NCBI RefSeq assembly: GCF_000350225.1 | Contig: NW_005179029.1 | Location: 124,001-188,000 of the forward strand | Origin: Chondrus crispus | Lineage: Eukaryota; Rhodophyta; Florideophyceae; Gigartinales; Gigartinaceae | Direction of reading: 5' to 3' | Length of the DNA: 64,000 nt | Part shown: positions 42,484-53,719 of the stretch, in pieces | Position numbering within the stretch: the stretch's first letter is position 1 | How the letters are laid out: each line of letters opens with the position of its first letter | The notes under the pieces: generated by a model | Told to the model about the DNA's origin: nothing | Seen by the model: the letters and a program-made list of their open reading frames with translations, nothing else | Databases searched by the model: none | Made by a program: the position numbers and the translations under genes

Positions 42484-44069
42484 TCACTTGATGAACTTTC
42501 GCAGAGTCCTGGTTCCACACAGACGCTCAACCTCTCTGCACAAGTGTTTCCCCTGCACTAGAACGTACGGGAAGACGGCATAGATATTTCCAACAATGGA
42601 ATCTCTTGAATCGTTACCAGCAAAAAGGGGTGTCGTTCTTGACCTAATGGATGGCTTCCAAATGAGACTAAACATGTCATTACATGAAAAGCGCTCGTTC
42701 TTGAGCTTCTCTGGCGGACTTTCAGAACCCAGGCTTTGTGAACTCAGTATTTCTCCTAGGCGTTCTCTACTCATTTCATTTACCTGTAACGAGTGTGTGA
42801 ACCGTTTCTCAGCTGCATCCCAGTTGTCCCTCTCCCAATATAAAACGGGAACATGGCATTGTTCATTTGACACATATGAAGAGGAAAAGCTTCGACCGAC
42901 TGTAATCAGGGTTGGTTTGTTAGCGTTTTGAGGGCATCTTTCCAGGCGTCCAAATATCGGCATGTAGCTCGTTTGCATTTTTCCTATCCTCCCTGCCTTC
43001 TTCGTCTTTTTCCGAATTATAACTGTCTGAAGTTGTTTCATAGATAAATTGCCAATGACAGAACATAGTTTCTCAATTGAATCGAATGTGACCGACATGT
43101 CAGAACTATAGTTCTTACATGTCGGTCACATTCGAGTTTGATGAGATGAAAGANNNNNNNNNNNNNNNNNNNNNNNNNNNNNNNNNNNNNNNNNNNNNNN
43201 NNNNNNNNNNNNNNNNNNNNNNNNNNNNNNNNNNNNNNNNNNNNNNNNNNNNNGAGATCTTTCATCTCATCAAACTCCGGCATGTAGAACGCGTAAAGGC
43301 TTTCGTTACTCTTGATAGTCGCACAAATTGCGTCAAACTCCATGAGCGTACAGTCGGCACTACAACGAAGTACTCCCTGCTGTAACCTGGTCCCTGATTT
43401 TTGGGATGACGTACTGACTTTTTTGCCCAACTGGTTTTTAATTGGCTTCATGAAAAGAGCAGCCACTTTCTCGTTGAGAAAAATCAGTGGTCGTCTTGCA
43501 GAATCAGACACATCCGTGTCTATCGAAGGGATGCCTTTCAACAATCGTTGCTGTTCGGCCAGAGTTCTCTCTACCTCTGCAATCCTCAGTTTCAGTAAAT
43601 CCGGACCTCTGTCGCTTTTAAGGACGGCCATATTGTCATGTTTGGAAGGTGTATAGGTCTTGTCAAAAGCCTCATCTGCCACATCACTGTCCGTGCCATT
43701 GCCTTCAACATGATCATTTGATTTGTGAAGTTGATTTGCAAAGTCACCCGTTTCATGCAAGACTAATGCAAATGTTTGCAGAGAGGACAGATCCTTGAAA
43801 TTTCAATTGTGAAGCACTTGGTCCTTCTGCATTGAATGAGGAAAACCAAGCTGTGCCGGGTAGCTAAGCATACAGAGAGGCAAATCACGATGCTTTGGAC
43901 CTTCCTTCCACGTTTTGCAGATAACAGCTGTGAACCATCGCTGGGTTTGAATCCCTGAGAAAGCATCATATGTCTCCCAACTCACGTTTACAATTGATCC
44001 ATTTCGTAAACCATATGGAAAGGAGTCTATGTCACTCATGAGAAAACAAGCTTGCTGATCCTGGCTCAC
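42484..44069 (-). pseudogene. unrecognised protein with internal assembly gap
   Basis: Minus-strand coding from about 44069. The first 88 residues (WETYDAFSGIQTQRWFTAVI, CMLSYPAQLGFPH) end at an in-frame TGA (43803-43805), and the same frame continues to 43254 with a coiled-coil-like region (LLKLRIAEVERTLAEQQRLL). A 100-N gap with inverted flanks follows, then 43098-42484 (TFDSIEKLCSVIGNLSMKQL, GNIYAVFPYVLVQGKHL). I recognise no domain. It converges with the methyltransferase/SET gene, and a solo LTR lies 95 bases upstream. Same decay style as the other genes of the 28-44 kb block. Confidence 0.4.
43083..43273. repeat. nested palindromes around a 100-N gap
   Basis: 43083-43134 is a palindrome (arms CGAATGTGACCGACATGT, inner AGAACTATAGTTCT). 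GAGTTTGATGAGATGAAAGA directly before the Ns (43154-43253) is repeated inverted directly after them (TCTTTCATCTCATCAAACTC). Confidence 0.95.
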
Positions 44070-44163
44070 TTACCACGTGGATTCCCTCTGCTGTGAACTA
44101 TGTGTTCAACCAAACGTTCGTGGAGCAAAAGGCCAGCTCTTACCAAGTGCTCCGCACACGTTC

Positions 44164-45206
44164 TGTAGTGCAATACGCACCTGGAAAGGGGGGTGAAAAG
44201 AAAGGAAAATATTTGGATATGAAAAGTAGTCCGGGTTGGGGGACACACGTGTGAATAATTGCACAGTTTTAATTTTTAATTATTTTATTTTATTTAGTTA
44301 ATTAGTTGGCATTAATTTTGCTGACACAAGATTAGATCTAGGATCTAGCGCCGCGAGCTACTGTACTGGCTCCGGCGGGGCGATATATACCTTAGCCCTC
44401 TGACGACCAAGTCAGTAAAGGTAACCCGAGTTGCCAGAGTTGAATGTCGCCTTGGTTGAAGTCCGTCTCTACCAAGACGCTCCCTTTTACCTAAGACTAC
44501 GGCATCCTTTGCGCTCGGGGGTTCCCTTTTTCTCTTTCCTTTATTTCCCTATTCTTTTCTACTTCTATCTCTATTTTTCCTTAATTGTGTTGGTTCCACT
44601 GGAGTCGGTTGCGACCGATCCGGTGTAGGTGTTTTAGCCATCGGGCAACACGTCGTGTAGCGCTGCTACTGTTTCAAGTTCCGTCCGAAGGCTGTTGCGA
44701 CGACGCCTCCGTCGAAGGTCTTACTGTATAAGACAGAGTTGGTACCACCTACCGCGATTGCGATCGCGCTGGTGAGGGTGTTTTTAGCCATCGGGCAACA
44801 CGTCGGTCGTAGCGCTGCTACACAATCACGATCCCTTCGGGTAGTGCTGAGCAAGCCCCCTTCGAAGACCTTGAATTATACCCAAGGTGCCGAAGACGCT
44901 CGTCGAGCATTTGCCTTACAACCCAGCGAACCGCGGTTACATTCTCGTAGACAAGCCCAACCCACACTCGCCGAGCGCTCAAGTCTTCGCAAGTCTCTAC
45001 CACCATTTTCCTCCCGGGCCGGGCATCTTTCCTTACCCCCCCGTGGGAGTTGAGCTACCGTGGGCTGCAAGCCCACACAAGGGGAAAGGGAGTCTCGAAC
45101 GCTCCGTAGCGCGTGCCATCGGCAGTTGTTGTTGTTGCTGTTGTTTTTCGTCTTTTTGTTTGACCGTCGGACTGTGTTCGCGGCCAGCCAGGCACATTGC
45201 AGTACA
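44164..45206 (+). repeat. solo LTR of the Ty3 #3 family
   Basis: Starts TGTAGTGCAATACGCACCTG and ends CATTGCAGTACA. Both flanks read CGTTC (44159-44163 and 45207-45211), a 5-bp target duplication, with no internal sequence left. It shares the TATA-like GATATATACC, the GTAACCCGAGTTGCCAGAG block and GCCATCGGGC...GTAGCGCTGCTAC modules with element #3. It carries a diverged internal duplication (about 44590 and 44735) as the 3' LTR of #3 does. Solo LTRs arise by LTR-LTR recombination. Confidence 0.9.
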
Positions 45207-45866
45207 CGTTCCTGCCAGCAGGCTACCTATAAAATACGGAGAGTACTACAGATATCTAAGACTGTAATCACAGCTCGTACAAACAGTAGGCAGGCCTGAA
45301 AATAGAACCAATCCAGAGTCCAGGATGAAGCTACTTTTAAAGGAGTTGTAAAATATTTTCATTGAGACAAACGGAACTCATCGCTACTCGTAACGGACGG
45401 AAATAATCATATCTGTAAATCTACCAATGAAATTATGCACAAAATTCGGAGTTCATATCAATATGGCGGTGAAATCAATGACATATGCCGTTGATACACT
45501 CCGAATCTTGTGGTTGACGACAAAATACTGACCGCAGATACAAACATTGCCTCGATTATACTATCCTGCATGTAATTGTGCACCTGACCGACAAGATCAA
45601 AACTGCTACGTTCATTCGAATCGGGCCGCTTAGTTCAGTTACAGCTCAGAAGAATGCCAAATGAAGTAGATTGGTACGTAGAATGGTGGAGCAGCGCGGG
45701 TGCGGTGCCTCCAAGAGAGGTCTATGTGTGCATGTGCTTGTATGAGATTGTCTCTTCAACTCAGTTTTTGTCAAGAGCAGAACATAAGAAAAGCCGATAC
45801 TAGAGTGGGTTTTTTCTGCAAGTTGGGTTTTTTGCATACTGCGTACTCGTCGAGGACGAATAGCCA
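45207..45866. other. spacer between solo LTR and Ty3 #3
   Basis: 660 bases of non-LTR sequence with no recognised gene. The right end carries AGCCA, the target site of element #3. Confidence 0.5.
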
Positions 45867-46727
45867 TGTAGTGCAATACGCACCTGAAAAGGGGGGTGAA
45901 AAGAAGTGAAGAAGGAAAAAATTGGATACTGTAGTCTGGGTTTGGGGGACACACGTGTGCGACGAGGCGCACGATTATTTTAATTATTTAATTTATTTAC
46001 TAATGAGATCTAGAATCTAGAGCCGGGAGCTACTGTAATCGCCCCGGTGGGGCTCTATATAACTTAGCCCTTTGACCGAAGAAGTCAATAAACAAACCTG
46101 AGTTGCCAGAGTCTGATATCGCCTTGGTGGAAGCCCGTCTATTACAAGACATTCCCTTTAACTACAGATTACTTTATCCTTTGCGCTCAGGGGTTCCCTT
46201 TTCTTTTTCCTTTATTTCCCTATCCTTTTCTATCTCTAATTCTACCTGTTATTCCCTTATCCTGTGTTGGTGCCATCGGCCTCGGTTGCGACCGAACCGG
46301 TGCAGGTGTTTCGAGCAATCGGGCGGCACAGTTGACGTAGCGCTGCTACTTTCATTTCATCCCGTCTGGCTGCGTTGCGACGCTCCCGTCGAAGGCCTTG
46401 TCGCGTTACAAGGTGTCGAAGAAGCTCAACGAGCATATGCCTTACAACCCAGTGGAACCGGGGTACCTAAGTACGCGCCCCACTCCACACACGTCGAGCA
46501 GTTCTCTTCGCAAGTCTCTACCACATCGATCCCGGGCCGGGCTATTTCTCTGTGCCCCCCGTATCAGGGATCTGAGCTACTACGAGTCGCAAGCTCGTTT
46601 GAACGGAGAAGGGAGAGTCGGACACTCCGTAGCGCTGTGCCATCGGCAGTTATTCTTTTTGCTGCTGTTGTTGTTTTTGCTGGACCATCGGACCGCGGTC
46701 TCTGCCTGATAGGCGCATTGCACTACA
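45867..46727 (+). repeat. 5' LTR of Ty3 #3
   Basis: 861 bp. The outermost 11 bases TGTAGTGCAAT are perfectly inverted at the end (ATTGCACTACA), longer than the usual TG...CA. Differs from the 3' LTR by substitutions and by lacking its ~155-bp duplication. Confidence 0.92.
46056..46092 (+). promoter_or_regulatory. LTR TATA box and poly(A) signal
   Basis: TATATAA at 46056-46062 and AATAAA at 46087-46092, repeated at 59156-59162 and 59187-59192 in the 3' LTR. They probably frame transcription start and the poly(A) site. Assignment is by motif only. Confidence 0.55.
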
Positions 46728-46731
46728 AAAG

Positions 46732-46749
46732 TGGTCTCCCGACCTAGAA
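46732..46749 (+). other. primer-binding site of Ty3 #3
   Basis: TGGTCTCCCGACCTAGAA four bases after the LTR. The core word GTGGTCTCCCGACCTAGAA is repeated at about 46821, and a partial copy follows at 46853. The same 18 bases adjoin the LTR of element #2. Confidence 0.75.
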
Positions 46750-46978
46750 TGTTTGGTGTGGAGGAGACCTGATCAGGAATTTTGCCTACGAAAGTCCCGG
46801 TCTGGAGACGCACTGCAAAAGTGGTCTCCCGACCTAGAACTGCGTACAGGAGACCCGACCTAGAAACTGCGCAAGCTGAAACGGACTACACGAGTTGTCT
46901 CTGCGACGTAAGTTTATTTACGTGCTGTAGCGTTTTCTATTTTTTGCGTTAACTTAGGTTCGTCTTTGGAAACGAACC

Positions 46979-49266
46979 ATGTCGACAAGCGCCCCCTGGG
47001 ACGTCGGTCCCGGGGCCAGTAGAATCGGATCGGCAAGGGCGTCGAGGATCCCGCGAGGTCGTCGCACCAGAAGCCAGGCCAATACGGCCACGGATCCCGA
47101 AGGTCAAGAATCCCCGACGGGGATTGAAACCGACATGGATAACCTATCCTACAGGTTCGAGAAAATAGGCGAGGAGATTCGCCAAGAGATGACGAAAAAT
47201 CTCGAGGCTGAATAAGCCCTCGTCCGTAAGCAACTGGAGTTGCAAGCATCCGAGTTCCACACCGTTTTAGGAGAGCTATCGGCTCGAGTGGATCTCGTCG
47301 AGAAGGAGCGAGGTGATGCCACCGACAGTCCGGAGCCGGAGGTCCTAGCTTCGTTGAAAATTTCAGTCAAGGACGCAAGGCGCGACGCGAATCAAGCTTT
47401 GGAGTCCTTAGGTAAATTTAGGAGGAGTATCGACGACAGGTTCGACCGCGCCGCTCATCGTCTCAAGGACCTTGAACAGGTCGCCGGGCAAGAGCCGCCC
47501 CCAACGGGTCGAGAAGGGGACCGTCGATCGAAAAAGGACAAGGCCGCGGTACGGCGGAGTTCCAAGTCGAAGACTTCGGAGAAGAATCTGCGGCGCCGGA
47601 GCAAGAGTCACGGTAGTGACGAGCAGGAGGACCAAGACTCAATGGCCGAGTCGAATGGCCTTTCCGAAGATGGTGACGACGGTTCGTCGAACCATGCCAG
47701 CGATTCCGAACATCGTTCAGAGGAAGGAAAAGGAATTTCGCAGGGCAAGAAGATTACCTCCAGACGGGGCGGAATCACTTCGTCCGCCTCGCGGAGAGAC
47801 AAGGAAGCTGAGCCAGAGGACGTCGCAACGCGACGCGGGCCGCGATGGGAGGAGTTGGAGGAGCTGAATCCGACCAACTATCTCTTCAACAAATTACTTT
47901 CGTACCGAACGTACCGCTTGCCGAACCCGCAGACATATTTGTCAAGTTCCCGGCGGACCGCCGTGCGAAAAATCAGGAGAGATATTCCGCCTAAAGTGAA
48001 GAAGGACAACACGTTCACAGGTGAGGACGGGGTCCTTGTGTTGGATTTTTTTGGCAAAGTTAGTTCAAGAGTTTGATACTCAAGAAATGAACGAGGGGCA
48101 AGCGATCCGCTTGTTTGCCCGAATTTCTAAGCGGCGTCGCCTTGGGACAGTACACTTCGGTGTCTCAGACGGCTGGGTCCCATCACGGAAAGGTATTCGT
48201 TTGGCCAGAGGCCGTACAGTGGTCGTTGAGGAGTTTCGCAACCGACGAGGCGATCCGTCAAGCCGTGCTCGCGTTGCGAGAAGTTCAGCAGAGACCGTCT
48301 GAAGACGAGGTGGAATTTTACATTCGCCTAACAGACGCGAGTAATCGTTGTGGGAATGTTTATTCTATGGAGGAGCAGATGACCATGTTCATCGAGGGGC
48401 TAGATGCCAGTATTAAGCCCATGGTCTCGCATTATCGACAAGATAACCGAGATGTCTCATTTTTGAGATTGGTAAATTACGCAAAGGCGCATGGCTCTGC
48501 GAGCCGCGCCAAGGACAAGAAGACCAAGAAGGTCACGGTTCAGACGCCGTCGACGTTCGGGGCGGGGAAGAAGCCGAGGGCTTCTTATCCCGGTCGTAAA
48601 GGTCAGGACGCCGTCCACTTAGCCGAGTCAATCTCCGCGTCAGGTGAATGCGGTGCGCACGAAAGCAGCAAAAATCAGTATGAAGGAGCATTGGTAGCCG
48701 AAGGTAATTTTATTGAGCCATCGGAGGGCTACAGACACGAGGACTTCGCGGCAAGCGGGTCGTCAACTTTACCGACGCCCACATATACGACGGAGTCGTT
48801 TTCAGAGCCCACGGATCCCGTGATGACATTCCGGGGGCGCGGCCACACGCCGGCGCCGCGCATTCCGATGGAAGACAAGGGTACTACGTTTTGAAGGCCA
48901 GGCTGCATGGGAAGGCCGCAACATCAAGGAAGGCCGCCGAACCGTGGAGGACCTAGGCCGCAATATCCCGTCAAGAAGCACGGACTGGTGTGCTATCATT
49001 GTTACGAAAAGGGGCACGCCGCGCCAACATGCATTCTTTCCCTCCGGGAAATGCACCGAGTTTTGGGAAATTATGAGGCGTTGTCTCCGATGGAGAGGTT
49101 AGGGACACCCTTGACGAGTTATCTGAAGGTCAAGAATTGGTTCGATTCGCAGACGGCGAGCACGCCGAGTGCTTCAACGCCGAGGTCGAACCAACCCTTC
49201 AGAGGGCCCGCCGCGGGGCCCGCGTCGTCCGACGTGAGAAGGAACCCGCCGCCGCAGGGAAACTAG
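46979..49266 (+). pseudogene. Ty3 #3 gag
   Basis: ATG 46979 (MSTSAPWDVG). The frame runs to 48076 but contains a TAA at 47213-47215. Long Lys/Arg/Ser/Glu-rich stretches (RRSSKSKTSEKNLRRRSKS) lie before LNPTNYLFNKLLSYRTYRLP. A frame change near 48060 leads to the capsid-like part (SEDEVEFYIRLTDASNRCGN, MFIEGLDASIKPMV) in frame 48115-48894. An in-frame TGA (48892-48894) precedes the zinc knuckle CYHCYEKGHAAPTC, which is a complete CCHC. Two stops and one frameshift make gag defective. Confidence 0.82.
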
Positions 49267-50522
49267 AGAGGGGAATCTCGAAGGAGTCACGAGAGGCGCA
49301 GGTTCAACGTACTGCGTCCGGGACTCAGTCCCGTTCCCCGTCTCTAGCAAGAAAGAAAGGCCTCGACGAGGAGGTACTTGAAATAGGGGGTAAGCCGAAG
49401 GAGCCGACTGTTGTCAAGAAATTTCTAAGTCCAGACAAGGATCGTCCGATGGATCAAATTCGTAGGCCCTGGTACAGGGTTAGGCGACAAGAATGTCCTG
49501 ACAAGATCTTGGTCCTCGCGCGAAAAAACTACAAAGTTTACGCGGATATTGGACCAACGGTCGGATTGATGAGTCGAGTGTTGTCCGTGTTGGCCACAGG
49601 TGCCGGACCGAATTTGGGTCGAAGGTCGGAACTTCCGGCAGGAATGGAAATGTTGGTGTCCTACGGACCGACCCAAGACATTGGCGGCGCGAACAATAGG
49701 CCACTTCGGACTCTCGGCACAATTAGAATGCCTGTGAGGCTTGGAAAATTCGTGGCCGCAGCCGAGTTTATTGTATACGAAAAACTAGCAGTCCCGCTAA
49801 TTCTAGGCGCGGACTACTGTGACCGGTTTGTGGAAGCAATCTATCCAAGGAAGAAAACGGTTGAGTTGGCGGACTTCTCGGAGGTTCCGATAATTAGGCG
49901 GTTCTCGACGAGAAAAGGGAAGAAGAATCTCGTCCTGGGAAAGGACGAGAATGATGGAAAGGGGGAGCGAATTTCCCCTAAGGTAAAAGTGGCAAGAGCC
50001 ACGACTATCGAGCCAGGGACGCAACGCGTCGTGGAATGCATCTCGAAGAGGGCGGGCTTGGTTGTGGTCCAGCCGTACTCGTAGTTGTACGAAAGGCATG
50101 GGTTGACGTGCACGAATGGTGTCGTTCAGGTTGAGCCTGACAGGCCATTTCGTTTACTTGTTGCGAATTTTAGGACGTACCCTGTCAGGGTGCAAAAAGG
50201 CCAAGTGGTGGCAGAATTATTACCGCACCCGAGGGCCGTGCTCGAGAGCAAAACCACCATTGGTGAAGTTCTCGGAATTCAAGAAAGGAAGAAAGAAATT
50301 TTTGCTAATTCTACCAAGACGCCTAAGGACGAGACAAGATGCGAACCGCCGGATCAAGGCCGCGAGGAACAGCCAGAAGAACGGTCGGCAGGGCTCTCCG
50401 CGTCGGCATCTACGAAGCCGCAAGGCAGGATTGAGCCGCCACCGCCGGACGTGGAGGAACTCGACCTGAGCCAAGTGCCGGACCGGCTGCGCGAGCGGTT
50501 CCGTCGGATGTTGAAGAAGTAA
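49137..50522 (+). pseudogene. Ty3 #3 protease with altered active site
   Basis: One reading frame with a TAG at 50082-50084. The expected retropepsin motif reads VLATGAGPN: the catalytic Asp position is Ala (codon GCC at about 49592) while TGAG is kept. The second LxLG segment, VPLILGADYCDRFVE, is present. After the TAG the frame continues (GLTCTNGVVQVEPDRPFRLL) to a TAA at 50520-50522 directly before RT. Without the Asp this protease cannot work. Confidence 0.8.
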
Positions 50523-52297
50523 TCAAGGATGTGGGATGGGACGTTTTGTGAAATTAATACCACAGTCCATCGGACTGAGTTGATCCCCGAGACTCGTCCC
50601 ATCGCACAAGCTCCGTACCGGGCAGGACCTAAAGCCCGCGAGATTGAAGATGTAGAAGTACAGAAGATGTTAGAGACAGGAATGATAGAACCAGCGCAGT
50701 CAGAATGGGCGTCGCCCGTGTTGCTGGTGCCCAAGCCGGACGGGTCAATGCGCTTTTGCGTAGACTACTGCAGGTTGAACGCGGTAACGGTGAAGGACAC
50801 GTACCCCTTACCGCGCATGGATGAGTGTCTGGACTCGCTGGGTGACACCAAGGGGTTTTCCGCGTTGGACGCGATCTCGGGATATTGGCAGATGCCTATC
50901 CCTGAGTGCCACCGCGACAAGACCGCATTTTCGTGTCACTCAGGTCTGTATCGCTTCTCAAGAATGCCCTTCGGGCTAACCAACGCGCCAGCGACGTCCC
51001 AGAGAGCAATGGATATCCTGCTCTCTCCGTTCCGTTGGAAATGCTGTTTGGTGTATCTGGATGACATAATAATTTTTAGCAAGTCGTGGAAGGAGCACAT
51101 CGTGTACGTGGATGAAATACTTTCTGTATTGGAAAAGGCAGGTGTCAAGCTCAAGCTTCGCAAGTGCGAATTTTTCGTCGAAAAGATCAAGTCCCTGGGC
51201 CATGTCGTTCGGCTAGGTACATTGGAGGTTGATGCCGCTCGCATCGCGGCGTTGGAACCAGTGAGGTACCCTCAAACGCAGACCCAGCTCAGAAGCTTCT
51301 TGGGATTTTGTAATGTGTACCGTCAGTTTGTCCCACATTACGCGAAAATCGCGCATCCGCTCAATCAACTATTGAAGAAGGGACAAACGGTCCAATTGGA
51401 AGGATTAGACGAACCGTGCGAAAAAGCTTTTCATAAGCTCAAGGACGCCATCTTGGCACCGCCGGTGTTGGCGCTGCCGAAGAAGGACCTACCCTACTCG
51501 GTAGATACCGATGCAAGCGACTCAAATAGGCGCTGCATTATTTCAAACGCACCCGGATGCGCAACGCAAACCCATCGGGTTCTTTTCAAGAACGTTAGCC
51601 GCAGCCGAGAGAAATTATTCTGTATCAGAAAAAGAATGTCTAGCGGTAATTTGGGCCGTACAGATTTTAAGACCATATCTATATGGCGAGCACTTCATTG
51701 TGCATACCGACCATGCCTCATTGAGGTAGTTGATGAACGTAACCGACCCCAGCGGGAGATTAATCCGATGGAGGCTACGCCTCTCGGAATTCGATTTTGA
51801 AATCAAGTACAAAAAGGGAAAGGCTAACAGCCAGGCGGACGCTTTATCAAGGTTGCTAACGGTGGGAGAAACAGTCGATGATATCGACGACGAAATCCCG
51901 TGCTTTATGGCCGAACCGGCCGACGCAACAGAAGCCGACGAGGAGGATTTTGACAGGGTAGACGACATCCTCGCTCTTCAGGAGGGGGCCGCCTCCGACC
52001 GCCTCGATCATTTCCAAGCAATCACGCCGGAGGAGCTCATTCGCGAGCAGGTCGCCGACTCTTTCTGTACCCGGATCAAGGAGGAAATGGACGCTGGAAA
52101 GACAAGAACGTTCACAACGGAAGCTGGAGAATTCGAAGGAACTTTATGCCGAGACGCGGCTGAGTTCGTACAGGCAGTGATATCGCAGTCACTGAAGGAT
52201 CGAGTCCTAGGGTTAAGCCATTACGCAAAATTGGCACGACACCCGGGAGACAGGAAACTTTACAAGACATTGAGGAAGATATTTTTACTGGCTTACG
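50523..52297 (+). pseudogene. Ty3 #3 reverse transcriptase and RNase H
   Basis: Same frame as the protease, after a TAA. PVLLVPKPDGSMRFCVDYCR, FSALDAISGYWQMP, MPFGLTNAPATSQ and YLDDIIIFS (intact YxDD) are clear up to 51520. There a one-base shift moves RNase H to frame 51511-51729: the first Asp motif SVDTDAS stays in the old frame; ECLAVIWAVQ and VHTDHASLR are in the new one. A TAG at 51727-51729 stands where the conserved Trp of ALRWLM is expected. The frame then continues ([20 protein letters not shown]) into the integrase linker to 52455. Confidence 0.88.
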
Positions 52298-53200
52298 ATG
52301 GCCCTCGACTGCTATGCAGTCGCGAGGAATTGCGTCGCATGCGCGCGGGAAAGGGTGAAGTTAAGAAGAAACACGAAGGAAATGAAGCTGTTCACGCCCA
52401 AAGCTCCGCTGGAGTTTGTCGCCATCGACATCCTCGGCGAGCTAATTACAACTAAACGAGGAAATCGGTATATTATCGTGATCAGCGATCGATACTCGAA
52501 ACTGGTACGAACCGTACCGTTGAAGAAGATATCAGCTGCGCACATCGCACAAGCCTTCGTTCACCATTGGGTATTCGTGTACGGACCGCCGGTCAAGCTG
52601 CTGTCCGACAATGGAACACACTTCACGGCCCGGTTCTTTCAGAATGTCTGCCGAATTCTCAGCATACGCAATGTGTTCACGACTACGTACCACCCGCAAG
52701 CCAACGGCCAAGTTGAGAGGTTTAACCGCACGCTGACTTCCGCGTTGCGAAAATATGTTAGAGAACATCCCAAGGACTGGGACCTATTTAGCGACGGTGT
52801 GACGTTCGCATACAACACGCAAGTTCATCGAACTACGAACATCGCGCCCTTCGGGCTGGTGTTAGCTCGGGCGCCGAGAAGCATTGCGTTACAAGCGCAG
52901 CTAACTTTGGAGAACTTCAGCTCGTCACGAGCATACTACCTGAAATGGCAGTCGTGGTTGGAGAGCCTAATGCGAAGCGCCGATAGGAGTTTGCGGAAGG
53001 AACAAGCCCGGTACCAGCGAAATTTCGACGCACGCCTTCGCAAACCGCAATATGAGATCCCACCGGGGTCCTACGTGTTCCTCCGGAAGGAGCAGGGCAC
53101 GGCTAGCGAACCGAAACACAAGCTGGCACAAGTCGCCACAGGACCTTATCAGGGCAGACGATCGGATCAACATGCGGTAGTCATTGCCATTGGCGATTAG
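52298..53200 (+). CDS. Ty3 #3 integrase
   Basis: 300-residue frame. CVACARER is the Cys pair of the zinc module (the His pair [10 protein letters not shown] is in the previous frame). Catalytic core: [16 protein letters not shown] (first Asp), [13 protein letters not shown] (second Asp), [20 protein letters not shown] (Glu), so D,D,E is intact. It ends with a partial GPY/F-like [14 protein letters not shown]. The segment into the chromodomain frame at 53225 is separated by one TAG and about 24 bases. Integrase joins cDNA to host DNA. Confidence 0.88.
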   Translation: MALDCYAVARNCVACARERVKLRRNTKEMKLFTPKAPLEFVAIDILGELITTKRGNRYIIVISDRYSKLVRTVPLKKISAAHIAQAFVHHWVFVYGPPVKLLSDNGTHFTARFFQNVCRILSIRNVFTTTYHPQANGQVERFNRTLTSALRKYVREHPKDWDLFSDGVTFAYNTQVHRTTNIAPFGLVLARAPRSIALQAQLTLENFSSSRAYYLKWQSWLESLMRSADRSLRKEQARYQRNFDARLRKPQYEIPPGSYVFLRKEQGTASEPKHKLAQVATGPYQGRRSDQHAVVIAIGD

Positions 53201-53224
53201 AAGGAACGCGTATCGCGAGATAGG

Positions 53225-53719
53225 GTGGAGTTAGCCCCAAGCCCGATGGACTATATGCCGATAACTGGCCTACGTCAAGCGCTACAGTTCCTGGGAGAGC
53301 CGGAGTTAAACGAAGAAGGAGAGGTAATGGAGGACGAGGAACGTCCTCACACCCGTGCCCCTACGTCAGGGGACCAGGATAATTTAGTTAGTCAAACGCC
53401 GACAGCGGAGACACCTCCAGACCTACGCGAGTTCGGAAAGTCCAGAGAAGAGGATGAGTTGGCAGATCTTCAGAAGGGCGAAGGAAACAGTTCAGAGAAA
53501 GGAGAGGAAACGGAAAACACGGAATACGTAATCGACCGGGTCGTCGACCACGATTATCAAAATGGTAATTTGATTCTCACGGTGGAATGGCACGGTTATA
53601 CGCCCGAGGACGCGACGTGGGAGCCCATTGAGCAATTACCCCGCAGTGCGGGCGTCACGTATTTCCGAAGGAAGAAGTTACCCTTGTCGCCGCAAGTCGC
53701 GCACGCGCCCGTGGGATAG
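53225..53719 (+). CDS. Ty3 #3 chromodomain
   Basis: Frame following integrase. An acidic Glu-rich linker of about 100 residues precedes the chromodomain: EYVIDRVVDHDYQNGNLILT, then VEWHGYTPEDATWEPIEQLP. The aromatic-cage positions (Y of EYVIDR; W of VEWHGY; W of ATWEP) are present. The domain probably reads methylated histone tails and guides integration (family knowledge). It is most likely the C-terminus of the integrase polyprotein rather than a separate protein, since only a stop and a short shift separate them. Confidence 0.88.
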   Translation: MELAPSPMDYMPITGLRQALQFLGEPELNEEGEVMEDEERPHTRAPTSGDQDNLVSQTPTAETPPDLREFGKSREEDELADLQKGEGNSSEKGEETENTEYVIDRVVDHDYQNGNLILTVEWHGYTPEDATWEPIEQLPRSAGVTYFRRKKLPLSPQVAHAPVG

